A DNA stretch of 64,000 bases from Oegoconia quadripuncta. Its lineage: Eukaryota > Arthropoda > Insecta > Lepidoptera > Autostichidae. A program made the position numbers and the translations under genes. How positions within the stretch are numbered: position 1 is the stretch's first letter; the number at the start of each line of letters is the position of its first letter. The notes under the pieces were generated by a model that was given only the letters and a program-made list of their open reading frames with translations, was not told where the DNA came from and did no database searches. Below, in pieces: positions 9,191 through 19,659 of the stretch. The stretch covers positions 37,479,242-37,543,241 of the forward strand of contig OX438743.1 in the NCBI GenBank assembly GCA_949316235.1, written 5' to 3'.

Positions 9191-9574
9191 AGACTTAAAA
9201 TCGTATTAATAAATCGATCTCAAAATTGAGATGAACTAAAGTCAACACATCAAGTCAATCTGGTTTGTATGATAGGTTAAATTAAGCTTGATAATTAGCT
9301 GCCTGTGTCATCGACTATCACAGACCAATATGTCTTTATCGGGCTGTGTCGACTATCGACCGCATCTGCTTACAATAAAGTAGCTGACCGCAACAATTAG
9401 ACGATCTCATTGCTCATTCGGCCTTCAACCACGACTAAATCGATTACCTCTATACATAGAAGTCTTTGTCCTCTATTTAACACTAGAGCGCACGTGTGTT
9501 CTACTATAGTACTATTATATTACTCTGTAACATGTATCCACTCAACCCTCACTCTTTCACCATAATAGTGTATT

Positions 9575-9608
9575 TTTTTACCCATTTGCCCAAGAAAGGA
9601 GGGTAATA
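9575..9608 (+). repeat. Fragment of repeat family D
   Basis: tttttacccatttgcccaag followed by aaaggagggta matches the starts of the family at 14630 and 19660. It is cut off by the SINE-A copy that follows. Confidence 0.5.
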
Positions 9609-9609
9609 C

Positions 9610-9767
9610 CAAGAGGTCGCGGGTTCGAATCCCGCTAGGGGCATATGTTTATATGATGAATACAGACATGTGTTCCCGAGTTATGGATGTTTTTCATTTA
9701 TATATTGTATTTATTTACAAGAAAAAAATGTATTTGTGTAGTTTATCAACAATTTGGTATCCATAAC
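9610..9767 (+). mobile_element. SINE-A, 5' part (split by a LINE)
   Basis: Begins within the head (ggtcgcgggttcgaatcccg) and runs through the body to ggtatccataac at 9767. The remainder of the same SINE (acaagcctagatgctta) continues at 10946-11010 after the LINE insertion. Confidence 0.8.
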
Positions 9768-9769
9768 TA

Positions 9770-10495
9770 CTATATATTGACTCTACTATATTTGCTGACG
9801 ATGTTACTTTAATAATAAGGGATAAATATAAGGACAAAGAGGCTTTCGAAAAGGCTGTGAATGACACTTTCCACAAGGTAATAGAGTACTTGACTTTAAA
9901 TAATTTGACCATAAACATGAATAAAACTAAATTTATAGAGTTTTTAACTTATAACAGTATCGCCTACAATCTGACAATTTCGCATGGCAATTCATGTATT
10001 GAGGCTGTGCATGATACGATGTATCTAGGTAGGATATTTATACATATATGAATTGGAAAAGTCATGTGAACAAACTTTGTGAAAAACTGGACAAATTTGT
10101 ATACGCTTTGCACCGTTTAAAGCAAATATCATCCCCGGCACTTTCGGCGTACCACGGTTATGTTTCGTCGAATTTAAGGTATGGAATGGGGTTATTCTGT
10201 TGAGGTGGACCAAGTTTTCATGATACAAAAAAAGTGTATCAGAGCCATATGTGGTGCCGCCTACCTCGACAGCTCTACAGCTGTCAAACATTCGAATATA
10301 ATGTCATATAAAGAAAACTGCATAACAAACATAACAAATAGTAAATAACTAGCATCACTTCAAATCTTTATCATTCAAGAATTCATTTACAGAATATTGT
10401 ATGGCCATTAGGGTATACAATCATTTGGCGGATTGTGTAAAAGGCAAAAGCGCATACTCTTTTAAAAAAGAGGTATTTAAATTGTTAATAGACAA
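9770..10495 (+). pseudogene. Reverse-transcriptase C-terminal half, frameshifted
   Basis: From about 9775 one frame reads an FADD box region (STIFADDVTLIIRDKYKDKE) followed by AVNDTFHKVIEYLTLNNLT, then INMNKTKFIEF, the usual thumb-proximal pattern in jockey/CR1-type LINEs. The frame breaks near 10050. Other frames further on carry QKKCIRAICGAA (10228-10263) and, near 10405-10520, YNHLADCVKGKSAYSFKKE with KYYYLLMNS, which resembles LINE C-termini. It has several frame changes and no start, so it is non-functional. Confidence 0.75.
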
Positions 10496-10616
10496 ATATT
10501 ATTATCTGTTAATGAATTCTTGAATGACAGAGATTTGAAGTGATGCTTGTTATTTACTATTTGTTATGTTTGTTATGCAGTTTTCTTTATATGACATTAT
10601 ATTCGAATGTTTGACA
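10282..10616. repeat. 111-bp inverted duplication inside the LINE
   Basis: 10282-10392 and 10506-10616 are reverse complements with four mismatches. The 113-base loop carries the C-terminal LINE coding trace. The right arm extends into what should be the 3' UTR, so the left arm is the likely misplaced copy. Confidence 0.85.
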
Positions 10617-10945
10617 TAATTTATGACATGTGAGTTTTTTATATTAATTATTTATTTGTTTGCTTATTATGATTATTGTTAATGATGTTGTGTTCATAGC
10701 ATAAAATAATTGGACCATTGCTATAATTTGTAATCTTGTGCTGAAATAATATGGTAGACTTTAAATCATTGCATGTACCTCTATATTTAAATTAATTTGT
10801 AAAAATTTGCACACCAAGTAATTGGTAGAATAGCATGGTATCTAATATAAACATATCCAACTGTAACTTGTGGCCCCATTCTGGCAAATAAATGAATTCT
10901 ATTCTATTCTGTTCTGTTCTGTTCTGTTCTATTCTATTCTATAAC

Positions 10946-11010
10946 ACAAGCCTAGATGCTTACTGTGGACCTAGATGGCGCTCTGTGTATGTGTAAAGAT
11001 ATTATATTAT
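10946..11010 (+). mobile_element. SINE-A, 3' part
   Basis: Acaagcctagatgcttac, then ctagatggcgctctgtgtat, then a ttatt tail. This completes the SINE that starts at 9610. Confidence 0.8.
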
Positions 11011-11079
11011 TACAAAAAAGAAAAAGAATCTACATACATTAACACCAAGCAGTAATATATAAGATAGATAATCTTATTA

Positions 11080-11300
11080 TATTAATGTTTTTCGAGTGTA
11101 TGTATGTAAGTATGTCCGATCCACCAGTGCATCCTGTCGTCCTAACGACTAGACTGACTTTGAACTGGGTGGTGTCGTTAGATTCGTCTTGATACCTGGA
11201 GTGTCATAGGACACATTTTATGGTAAAAAAGCTAAGATGACGTCTGCAAAATATAAAAATATGCTGTCGGGTTTTTGGTTTTTAAATACTTAAATAGTTA
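11080..11300 (+). repeat. Repeat family D
   Basis: Contains tttttcgagtgtatgtatgt, cgatccaccagtgcatcctg, gtcgttagattcgtcttgat and gtgtcataggacacatttta. Close relatives at 14630-14880 and 19660-20000 share block order. Class unknown. A target-site comparison with the 19.7-kb copy shows the uninterrupted form of the sequence there. Confidence 0.6.
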
Positions 11301-11914
11301 TTTCTTTAAAGTATTAACTTTACAATGTTTTGTTTAACTCATGCTTAGTACCTATTTGCCATAAAAATTTCATTGAGAGATAATCTAACCCTACTGTACA
11401 GGTTTTCTTAGTGTAGGGAGCAGAGACTGTAATTTACCAATCAGGTTACCAATTATATACAATGAACCACAAACAAACTGCATTGAAAGCCTTTCGATCG
11501 TCTACGTAATAAGAGAATTTCGTTTGGGACTTAGAAGAAGCCTAAAATGACAAATGTTGGGGCACTTAAAAGCTTACTCCCCTTGTGTCCTTTAATACTT
11601 ACGTTAGTATATATTACTCTGTGGCAATACAATAATATTGCGCTAGATGCCATGACTAATGAATAATGAGGAGTATGCAATCCCGACATAATAAGTCACT
11701 CGGTGATTGAAATGTACGAGTAACAACGAGCCTCAGTCCTCCATTTTCCTCTCGAAGAACCTTATATAAATTAGAAAATACATTGAAGCTTAGAGCAAAT
11801 CGATTTAATCTCTTGCTCGGGACCGTAATATGATTTCCTTTCCCTCAGGTACAAATAATGTAAATTGTTGATGTATAACGTTGGAAATTTCCAATTGTGA
11901 GAGAACACAATTAT
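11301..11914. other. No recognised feature
   Basis: AT-rich intergenic-type sequence, nothing assigned. Confidence 0.4.
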
Positions 11915-12000
11915 TCGTACATTCGATTGGCCTAGTAGGTAGTACCATCGAAAACAAAGGTTGCACCTTCGAATCCATCCAGGGGTATGAAACTTGTATT
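11915..12000 (+). mobile_element. tRNA-like SINE head, degraded
   Basis: Ttggcctagtaggtagtacc (box A-like) and ccttcgaatccatccagggg (box B-like) are placed as in the SINE heads. The RTE-like tail repeat follows at 12005, so head and tail may form one SINE. Confidence 0.5.
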
Positions 12001-12004
12001 GTTT

Positions 12005-12228
12005 ATTTCTACACTACGCTAGCTTTATCGTGGATATTTTTCATTTGTTCATCCGGCGGGAACTACTCACTTTATCGGGATAAAAAGTATCCTATGTTTT
12101 AATGCGGGGTATATTTTATCTATATAGAAAATTTCACCCAAATCCGTTCATCCGTTTCGTCGTGATTGAGCAACACACAAATAAACAAACATCCAAACTT
12201 TCGAATTTTTAATATTAGTTAAGACTAG
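12005..12228 (+). repeat. RTE-like tail repeat
   Basis: Gctagctttatcgtggatat, then cggcgggaactactcacttt, atcgggataaaaagtatcct, cgtttcgtcgtgattgagca, and ends tcgaatttttaatattagtt. It has the same block order as 2309-2541. Confidence 0.65.
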
Positions 12229-13140
12229 TTACATTTAAAATGAATACAAAATTACAATGAAGCCACAAGTCGTTTCAGTTGGGATGGATATGTATTAAAA
12301 TAGCTAATTGTATCTGTACGGGGCGTAAAGAAATTATATAATTCTCTGAAACCACATTATTTACTGCTGATATAGACGCCTAGTCTGCATTGAGTTGTTC
12401 GTGAAAGAAATAAAAATTTCCTTTTTTTAGTAAATTTAAACAATGAAATACAAATATAAAAATCTTCCCAAATAACAGAATACAGATCTTACAATAAATG
12501 AAATATATTAGAAAAAGCGCAGAGTTCAAAGAATATTGCTCTGTACTGAATAAAGAAGCTTAGGAGATGGCAAAGTTATATTATACCTGCTAATACCCGA
12601 AAGGGTACTTCATACCTTCCAATTATTTCATACTTTAGACATCTTTAGATCAGAAGTTTATAAAATCAATAATAGTAATTTATGAGGACAGTGTTATAAC
12701 GACGATGACAGGGTGATTAATTATATGAAATTTAAAGAGAATATGGAGTTAGTCAATAGAACTAGCTGTTAATATAGAACAGGTGTTATCTATCAGATTT
12801 TACACATTTGTGAAACAAAGATCTTTTATAGTTATCTGACAAATAAATATTGGTTGAGCTATCCGGAACCATTTAATTAGTTTTTTGCTACTATTAATAT
12901 TGAAATATTATAACATTTTGGGTACTAAACGAAAATTACTTTAAATGTTTTTCAAAGTAATTTGAATCCTCGGAGTAAAAACTTTGATCATCTATTAAAG
13001 TTTGCAAGCCAAAGTGGATCAAAGGTGAGCTTCAGTCGCGTTCTTTGGATACAGATACAGCATTGAAGATACTTCGTAATGTAATACAATTATTATCATT
13101 ACAAGCAATTTATAAAGAAAGCGTGCACGGAAGGGTCGGT
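12229..13140. other. No recognised feature
   Basis: AT-rich, no convincing ORF. A 10-bp inverted repeat (aaattacttt and aaagtaattt) is present near 12933-12963. Confidence 0.4.
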
Positions 13141-13145
13141 AAAGG

Positions 13146-13367
13146 TTGCCAAGAAGGACGTACGTCAATCAAGTGACTGATGTACTCACAAAAGGTCAGG
13201 TGCGGTCAACTACTAACCGACGAGCGTGTATAAAGCATTTGATGAAAGTGGAAAAAGCAAAAGTAGTATGTCAGGATCGTTGCAAGTGGACACCAATAGT
13301 CTCTCCTACCCCAACTGGAAACAGGCGTGACCATATGTATGTATCCGAAATATTTAGCAGTAGGTAA
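13146..13367 (+). pseudogene. LINE C-terminal fragment
   Basis: The 73-codon frame reads DVLTKGQVRSTTNRRACIKH, then LMKVEKAKVVCQDRCKW and SPTPTGNRR. Lepidopteran LINE polyproteins commonly end with a similar lkkgQVkStlNRRACm..Lm+V+EAk.vC+DR..W pattern and a YPnGk+ finish (family knowledge). The fragment at 56055-56540 shares GDVLKKCQVKVP. The first codon is not a credible start. Confidence 0.6.
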
Positions 13368-13439
13368 GTGGTAAAACAGATCCGAAAAATATCGCTGATG
13401 GCGTGTACATACGGACGAACAAGGCAAGTATGAAAACGC

Positions 13440-13565
13440 AATCCAATTAATATTATAAATGTGATAGTTTGTATGGGTGTTTGTTTGTATGCTCAGTCTA
13501 GGCAAAACGGATGAATGGATGAAGGTACACAGGTAGAATATGCCCTGGAATAGTAAGTTATTCCT
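13440..13565 (-). repeat. RTE-like tail repeat, inverted fragment
   Basis: Attaatattataaatgtgat, gtatgctcagtctaggcaaa and acggatgaatggatgaagg correspond to the 3' end of the 2309 family in reverse. Confidence 0.5.
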
Positions 13566-13568
13566 TAG

Positions 13569-13980
13569 ATGGGTGGGTACACATCATCATCATCACTTTC
13601 TTGCCCTGGTCCTAATTTATTTGTGGTCGGCGCAGTATGTCTTTTTCTTCCAATCTCCTCTATCAGCCGTTACCTCATCATTCACGCACTTTTCATTCAT
13701 ATCACCCTTCACGTAATCCATCCATCTTTCCGTGTTCTTCTTCTTCCTTTCCAACCATCGACATCTATATTCATCACTCTCTTAGTAACATGCGTTTCAT
13801 CCCTCCTCATAACATGTCCATACCAAGCCAAACGGATTCCTTTCAACTTTTCTGTCACGGGAGCCACTTTTAATTCCTCTTACATACTTATTCCTTATTT
13901 TATCCATCCTCGTCGTTCCACTCATCCATCTCAACATTCTCATCTCTGCTGCATACAATTTTCTTTCATCCGTCGGCTTC
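13569..13980 (-). pseudogene. RTE-type LINE C-terminal region
   Basis: On the minus strand one frame gives KLYAAEMRMLRWMSGTTRMD, then KIRNKYVRGIKSG and NPFGLVWTCYEEG. After a frame change the sequence continues DVDGWKGRRRTRKDGW, CVNDEVTADRGDWKKKTYC and ADHK before a stop. MRMLRWM.G.TR.DKIRN, then GRRRTRK+W and ND..TADR..WK..T.CAD is the familiar end of RTE-clade LINE polyproteins. It is frameshifted and truncated. The longer ATG frames on the plus strand here are antisense shadows. Confidence 0.75.
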
Positions 13981-14069
13981 TTGAAATAAATTACATATAT
14001 AGGTATATAAATATTAGTAAACAATATGAATGAATGAAAATATACAGTATACATTAGGCAAAGTTTTAT

Positions 14070-14629
14070 CATGATTCACTTTTAATTTATGAATCTCTCA
14101 GCTAAGACAACCTTTTAACGTTAGCGTAGCGTCGCATTTAATCTCATTTGAACAGATTAGGTTCGGGACCGTCTACTTGAAAAATAAATGCCAATTTAGG
14201 CAGTCTCCTACACAGCTACTTCCGATGGGAAAAGAACGACAAACAACTGATTTGAAAATATGTGCTTTAGACCTAGTGGCCTAGTCACATTCTGTATTTT
14301 CGATTCAGTCAACACTTGGATAGATGTTTTAATTGGAATTTTATTGCCAGTATTTTCGTACTTCGGAGGGCATGTCAAACTTATACCGGTTGTTTTATTT
14401 GAAGTCAAAGTCAGCTCAATGGGCTATAGAGTACTTAAAAACACTAGTTGTGAGGTGACTGACATTAACTTTCCAATTTCTACTCGGCCCGCGTAGCAGT
14501 TAATGACTCGCCTGATGAGAGGAAGCTGAGTTCCTTTCGTAAATTAAAATCAAAAAGTTATATTTCGTAAGTTATTAAAATAATATCTGAAAATGTCATG
14601 ACAACGAGCAAGATACTTTTTTTAAAACA
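14070..14629. other. No recognised feature
   Basis: Weak ORFs on both strands at 14208-14496 have no recognisable motif. Nothing assigned. Confidence 0.35.
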
Positions 14630-14880
14630 TTTTGACCCGATTGTCCCAGAAAGGAGGATAATGTTTCTCGAGTTATGTATGTATGTTTGTAGATTTTTAT
14701 GTTACTCCTGTAGTCTAAATGATTTTATCGATCTTGAAGTGCAAGGTGTCGTTCGATTCATCTTGATCTTGTGTGTCTTGGGGATAAATTATAGGTAAGA
14801 AATCCAACATGCAGCCCCCAAAATTAAAAATATGCTGGTGATTTTTTTCGTTTTAAACTTATATTATTAAAAATTAATAA
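14630..14880 (+). repeat. Repeat family D
   Basis: Acccgattgtcccagaaagg, cgagttatgtatgtatgttt, gtgcaaggtgtcgttcgatt and aaaatatgctggtgattttt follow the same order as at 11080 and 19660. Confidence 0.55.
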
Positions 14881-14984
14881 ATATTAGTCAGACTGAATAT
14901 CGCCGAGCTGTTCATATCCACGCTTTCTCATTATATTTTATAATAGCCGTTATTTTCCGTTTGTAATGAAACGTATGAGGGGTG

Positions 14985-15165
14985 CAAAAACGACTGGAAA
15001 CAGATGAGGGAGGCCTTTGCTCAGCAGTGGGACACTATGGGCTCTTAATAATAAATAATAATAATAATAATGTAATGTAAGGCAGTTGATGTGCTTTCGT
15101 TGGAAGACGGAAAGTTATTATTAGTATCTTTTTATTATTTTCTGTGCAATAAAGAATAAAGAAGA
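14985..15165 (+). mobile_element. LINE 3' end (cagcagtggga type)
   Basis: Gatgagggaggcctttgctc, agcagtgggacactatgggc, tcttaataataaataataat. The coding trace (REAFAQQWDTMGS then stop) matches the last codons of the LINE at 22141-22312. The downstream part ends gcaataaagaataaagaaga. Confidence 0.6.
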
Positions 15166-15170
15166 AGCAT

Positions 15171-15512
15171 TAAAATTAAGTTTCGCTCCTTGACTAAGTA
15201 CTCCGAGAAGGCATAAAGGTAATTGATACATACAGCACATGACCTCAATATAGTACCTACACTATTAAATAACTATTATATTAAAAACTATAAAGAATTT
15301 CGTTATAAATAAAGGCAAAGGAAAGCCAAGCTTAATCCGACGATACGTGACTAATCCCACTCTCGACTTCGCTCCCGACAAATCTTAAAGTGAACAATGC
15401 ATAAATCTCCTTATCGACAGTTCCAAGTGCTTGGCAAACAAGATCTAAGCCCACGCAACCACCAACGCTATTCGCTTGCTAGGTAGCATGTGAGGTTATA
15501 TGAAGTAATAAT
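15171..15512. other. No recognised feature
   Basis: Nothing assigned. Confidence 0.35.
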
Positions 15513-15650
15513 ATGAGAGAGTGCCCTGCCCACTGCCACATGCTAATCCGCTGGGCAATATCAGTAACCTTCGGTCGCCTACGAATTTTTCATTCCAGAT
15601 TCGTTCACGTAGTGAAACGTCGGTGGAACATTGAAGTTCCCGAGTGGAGA
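15513..15650 (-). repeat. LINE fragment, antisense
   Basis: Gtgccctgcccactgccaca, tgctaatccgctgggcaata, tcagtaacc resembles 33895-33955 (ccctgccctctgcaacttca, acttactaatgcgctgtg, tatcggtaat). This is the antisense of a LINE region that recurs in the window. Confidence 0.45.
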
Positions 15651-16019
15651 CCACACACCGGCAAGTGCAGTTATAGGACGTCCACTCACAAAATCATCTT
15701 AAAAATACTTGTGCCTTGAGCATCAGCTGCTAATTCCTCAATAGACTCCTAAGCTTACAGTAAAAGCAAGCATAGACTTAGGCCGCACGCCATTATATGT
15801 ATATTCAATTTATATATTTCTTTATTGTTTTATTGAATCACAAATGATAACCTTAAACCTATTCAAAAAGAGCAGCAGCTTACTCTAGGGTGTCAGCTTT
15901 ATGAATGAACAGTAACTTTAATGATACGTTAAAAAAATTACGTTTTCAAGTGATACTTTAATTAGAAGAAAAAACCTTTTGATTATATCAAAAGTAGCAG
16001 CGCATATTGTGATATCACT

Positions 16020-16681
16020 TATACCGGATAAGTTTTTTTACCGTAAGGAAAAAATAGGGCATATTAGGTAAGTGAAATAGAAGTTATTGACATAAGTAGT
16101 TTCATTTTCTTTTCCAAAACATCATTGGCCGGAGATTGATATGCGACTGGCGGGATTCGTAGGGATCATGCGAAATTTATTTAGAACTCATATTTTCTCC
16201 AAGTTTTTTTTTTTTTTTTAAGTTTTTATTTTACGAGTAAATCATACATTTCCAATAACAATTTCATTACGTTACTAATATGCATTGCGCTTGCACGTGC
16301 GACCTAGATACCTAACATTTACAATTTGGCAATTTTTTACAATAGTGAATTTCAGTGGAATAAAGACACTCATTGATAACGGTCGACTATCATTTGACAT
16401 CTCCAGATCTTATCAGCTGATATCTGATATCAGCAACAGTGCGTGAACACAGCAGCCCGCACAGTAATTATGTGAAATAGAATACCAACACGACCATCAA
16501 ATGACACGATGTTCTAATTGATGATAGCTATGAAAAAAAAAACAAAATAAACTACCTATAATAATACGTTCTATTTCACTTACCTAATATCCCCTATTTT
16601 TTGTGACCCCTACTTATATGAATGAAATATGAATTAATATAGTACTAGCGTACTTACGGTACAAAAACTCATCCGGTATAT
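16020..16681. mobile_element. MITE M3 with an internal insertion
   Basis: Left end: ataccggataagttttttta, then ccgtaaggaaaaaatagggc, atattaggtaagtgaaatag. The right end mirrors it: ctatttcacttacctaatat, then cttacggtacaaaaactcat and ccggtata. Both ends abut TATA. Compared with 5030-5240 and 36190-36450, about 270 bases beginning with a long T run (16205-16475) are extra. They are probably a minus-strand poly(A) element, though I see no clear target duplication. A further 50-60 bases interrupt the right arm. Confidence 0.7.
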
Positions 16682-17385
16682 AAATGTATCAATAACAAGT
16701 TTCAAAACAGCGTAGAGCAATATGGAAAGGTATCTTGACCGCATTACTCCCCTAAATGAAAATAGATAAGTATAACATCAATAAAATACTTTTCCATTCC
16801 CTTATTTAGGAAAAAAACTCCCTGTCACAGTTTTGGGATCCATTTACTTGATGTATTGGTCTCGCAAACATCTTTGTATTCGGAGTTGCTGTCTTTAATA
16901 TACGGAAAGTACAAAATACGAGCATTATTACCAGGAAATGTCTTTTCAGTTTTGTTAAGAAAGCAACCAAACTCTTTGTAGGTACAAATATTTGCAGGTA
17001 ACGTGACCGTTTTTCGACATAGTCAATTACATAATTGAAACGCCAAAATTGGCAAAACAACCGATTCAAGTCAGGTTCCGCTTTTTAAACTCTTGAATCG
17101 ATGGTGTAAATGCCAAAATCCCTACATGTATGCCTATAACATGTAAGGATTTCCGTCAATTTCTCACAGATCCCATCATCAGAACAGGATTGTGATGAAC
17201 ATGGGACCAACATGGAAGTGTGTTCTATTAAATAAAAAAAATTGGTTCGAGTAATTAATTACTCAACCAGCAGAGTAGGTAATGCACAAATATAGCGAGT
17301 CTTACTATTATCTATTGGCACTCAGAAACGAGGTATAAGTGGCGAAAGTGGTTAGTAACAAGTGGCTACTTGTGCACAACAAAAT
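16682..17385. other. No recognised feature
   Basis: A minus-strand frame at 16806-17069 is rich in hydrophobic residues but shows no family motif. I treat it as chance. Confidence 0.35.
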
Positions 17386-17389
17386 GGAT

Positions 17390-17612
17390 ATGTGTGGACC
17401 TACATGCACCGCCATCTAGTTCCATAGTAAGCAACTAGGGTTGTATCAGGGACTCAATTGATATATTACACAAATACAATTTTTTTGTTAAGAAGAAATA
17501 AATGAATAAGTGCATAACTTGGCTTCACGTATCCGCATTCATCAAACATATGCCCCAAGCGGGATTCGAACGCGCGACCTTTTAGTATAGGAGTAGTCTT
17601 CCTAACTTTAGT
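17390..17612 (-). mobile_element. SINE-A, body (split by SINE-B)
   Basis: Inverted family signatures: ctacatgcaccgccatctag, ttccatagtaagcaactagg, catatgccccaagcgggatt. The tRNA-like head is cut near 17612 and its end (ctactacacaggtcgtc) reappears at 17862-17878. Confidence 0.7.
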
Positions 17613-17855
17613 ATGCGCAACGGGATAGCACTTGACCTCAATCACCTGATGTTAAGTGAAGATGAGGCCGAAGATGGAAGAAGATGGAAGCGTAATGGCC
17701 CGGAAACCCCATCTTATTCGTGGAACTGGCTACTTTATCTCTGATAAACGGAACACAACAATGCTATTAACATTGCTGTTTGGCGACAGAATTAGATAAG
17801 ATAAGATAGATAGAAGCGGACATTTAAAAGACCCTACCACCAATCATGGAAGACG
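17613..17855 (-). mobile_element. SINE-B inserted in SINE-A
   Basis: Gcgcaacgggatagcacttg, then acctgatgttaagtgaagat, a ggaactggctactttatctc block, gctgtttggcgacagaatta and gcggacatttaaaagaccct. This is the SINE-B order on the minus strand with a truncated head. Since SINE-A sequence resumes after it, SINE-B arrived later. Confidence 0.7.
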
Positions 17856-17934
17856 AAACTACTACACAGGTCGTCATATAGGATATTCTTATAATATATT
17901 ACTGTGGTTGTAGACAACCAAGTATAATAGTGCA

Positions 17935-18060
17935 ATTGATACTAGATAACGGTTACATAAACATTTTATATCCGTGACTAGGGAGAGAAAGTTCATATTC
18001 ATCACAACTTTTTACCCCTAGTGGGATTCGAATCGGCAAATGTTTACTTGGAAAGGTCTA
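17935..18060 (-). mobile_element. SINE-A2 fragment
   Basis: Gatactagataacggttaca, then ttatatccgtgactagggag, tacccctagtgggattcgaa. It corresponds to the 54515-54715 copy in the same orientation. Confidence 0.55.
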
Positions 18061-18390
18061 CTTAACTCGACTAAACATAATTACTGCATATATCTCTATG
18101 CTTATTAAGCTTTGGAATACAATTATATTTGAATCAATTTCAGGTGAGTAATCATTTTCAGAGTATCAGTCCATTTTCCGTGCACATAAATAGGATTTCT
18201 GAAACCCTTAGGCTGTTCCATTAGAGGTATATAAATACATACATCGAGCAAATAAAATGTTATTGGCTTATCGGGCGGGAAATAGCGGAGACGTGTTGAA
18301 TATTATGGGGTGACTGCATACACAGTGTGAAATAAAACACAGTATGACAAGTAGATCATCTTGCTGATCCTATTAGTTATAATTATTATT

Positions 18391-18676
18391 TGTATTTTTT
18401 TTTATGCACAACGGGTTAGCACTTGACCTCAATCACACCTGATGTTAAGTGAAGATGAGGCCGAAGGGCGAAGCGTACTGACCCGGAAACCCGGATATTT
18501 GGGGAACTGGCTATCTTATCTATGACAACCGGAATACAACTATGCTATTAACATTGCTGTTTGGCGGCAGATTTAGATAAGCTGGTGGTAGCTAGCCAGA
18601 CGGACATTTTAAATGCCCAACCCGCGACCTCCGATTCGTAAACACTATGTTGTTTTACATTGAGCCACGGAGGCGG
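18391..18676 (-). mobile_element. SINE-B, near complete
   Basis: T run, then atgcacaacgggttagcact, tgatgttaagtgaagatgag, ggggaactggctatcttatc, ttgctgtttggcggcagatt, agccagacggacattttaaa and, at the far end, cgcgacctccgattcgtaaa and tgagccacggaggc. The last two are box B and box A of a tRNA-like head read backwards. An apparent minus-strand ORF at 18548-18814 runs through it and is not a gene. Confidence 0.8.
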
Positions 18677-18834
18677 CATGTGTATTTGTTGTCCATGTCC
18701 GTGCGAAATTAGGAGGCTCCACTGAAAACCAGCGTTGTAGTAAACGGCTACAACCCATGCTGAGTTGGAGACCTTTTTGACTTTGCGACACCTACAAATA
18801 GATGGCAAGCACAATATTTATTTATTGTATGTGT

Positions 18835-18990
18835 CTCGACTGAGTAATACTTGTACTTGATTGTATGTGTCATGAGATGGGTTTAAATAGATTTTTCTTT
18901 CTTTCATTTTCTTGTTATTATTAATATTGTACTCTTGGTGCTGTTAATGCGTGGTCTTTGTGTGTCTTTGCGTGTCTTTGTGTGGCTATG
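18835..18990. repeat. Imperfect tgt-rich short tandem units
   Basis: The tgtatgtgtc unit appears twice near 18827-18870. Around 18952-18985 the unit gtctttgtgt or gtctttgcgt repeats about four times. Confidence 0.5.
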
Positions 18991-19039
18991 TCATCTTAAT
19001 ACGATTACATACATACAAATTACAATGAAGCTAATCTAA

Positions 19040-19180
19040 CAAAGAGGTGGGAGGTCTTCAGTAGCTAGTAGTAAAACCCTCGAGTTTCGGCTGATATGAT
19101 TCGCTTTGACAAGTTCGATATATTGCACTTAATATGGATTGACACACACTTGGATGGTGGAACTATAACGTCTTTTTAAC
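19040..19180. repeat. Unclassified repeat shared with 45905-46045
   Basis: Gaggtgggaggtcttcagta, then ctagtagtaaaaccctcgag and tttcggctgatatgattcg resemble gaggtggatggtgaaactct, actagtaaacccctcgagtt and tcatatcattcg at 45940. The class is unknown. Confidence 0.4.
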
Positions 19181-19659
19181 TATATAGTTAATATTCATTG
19201 TAAATACATAATAACTGCTGTTTACTTGTGAGTACAAGGAAATAATAAACAAGATTCAACAGAACCTCGAACGATCGTTGTACATGAACCCCCGTTAAGC
19301 TTCCGATTTGAAGATATCGGAAATGAAATCGGATACGGAGCCTGGATTTGAACTGAATTTGCGATCTTTCGAAACAAACACGTAGGAGATGAGAACGTAG
19401 AGAGAGATTTACTAGTTACTTCTTTTTACCCGTCTACGGCTAGCCAAATAGAAAGGGTTATGTGTTCAAAAGTGCAGTCATAGTCGAGGACGACTGTACT
19501 TCGAAACTACCGCGAAAGACGAAACTACGATAAGACGGAACATCTCTTAACCATAATCATTATACAGCATGTAAATGAACAGCAACTAGCTACTACATAG
19601 TTTCCTTGCTCATTATATAAAAAAAGAAAAATAAATCGATAAATCATATTTTTCCGATG

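Larger units (their letters stand above)
9768..10940 (+). mobile_element. LINE inserted in SINE-A, 5'-truncated, (TTCTA)n tail
   Basis: About 1.17 kb lie between two halves of one SINE-A copy. The flanking ataac at 9763-9767 and 10941-10945 fits a short target duplication. The 3' end reads gcaaataaatgaattctatt and then alternating attct and gttct units (10896-10940), a pentamer tail. The 5' end starts inside the RT domain. The element is therefore younger than the SINE. Confidence 0.8.

Noticed and set aside
13569..14033. 154-codon plus-strand ORF
   Set aside because: It is the antisense of the RTE-type LINE coding region at 13569-13980, where the minus strand has the recognisable motifs.
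14505..14550. Hammerhead ribozyme-like string (cctgatgagaggaag)
   Set aside because: The ctgatga core is there and a stem can follow, but the required gaaa after that stem and the closing stems are missing.
18548..18814. 88-codon minus-strand ORF
   Set aside because: It lies across SINE-B and its flank.
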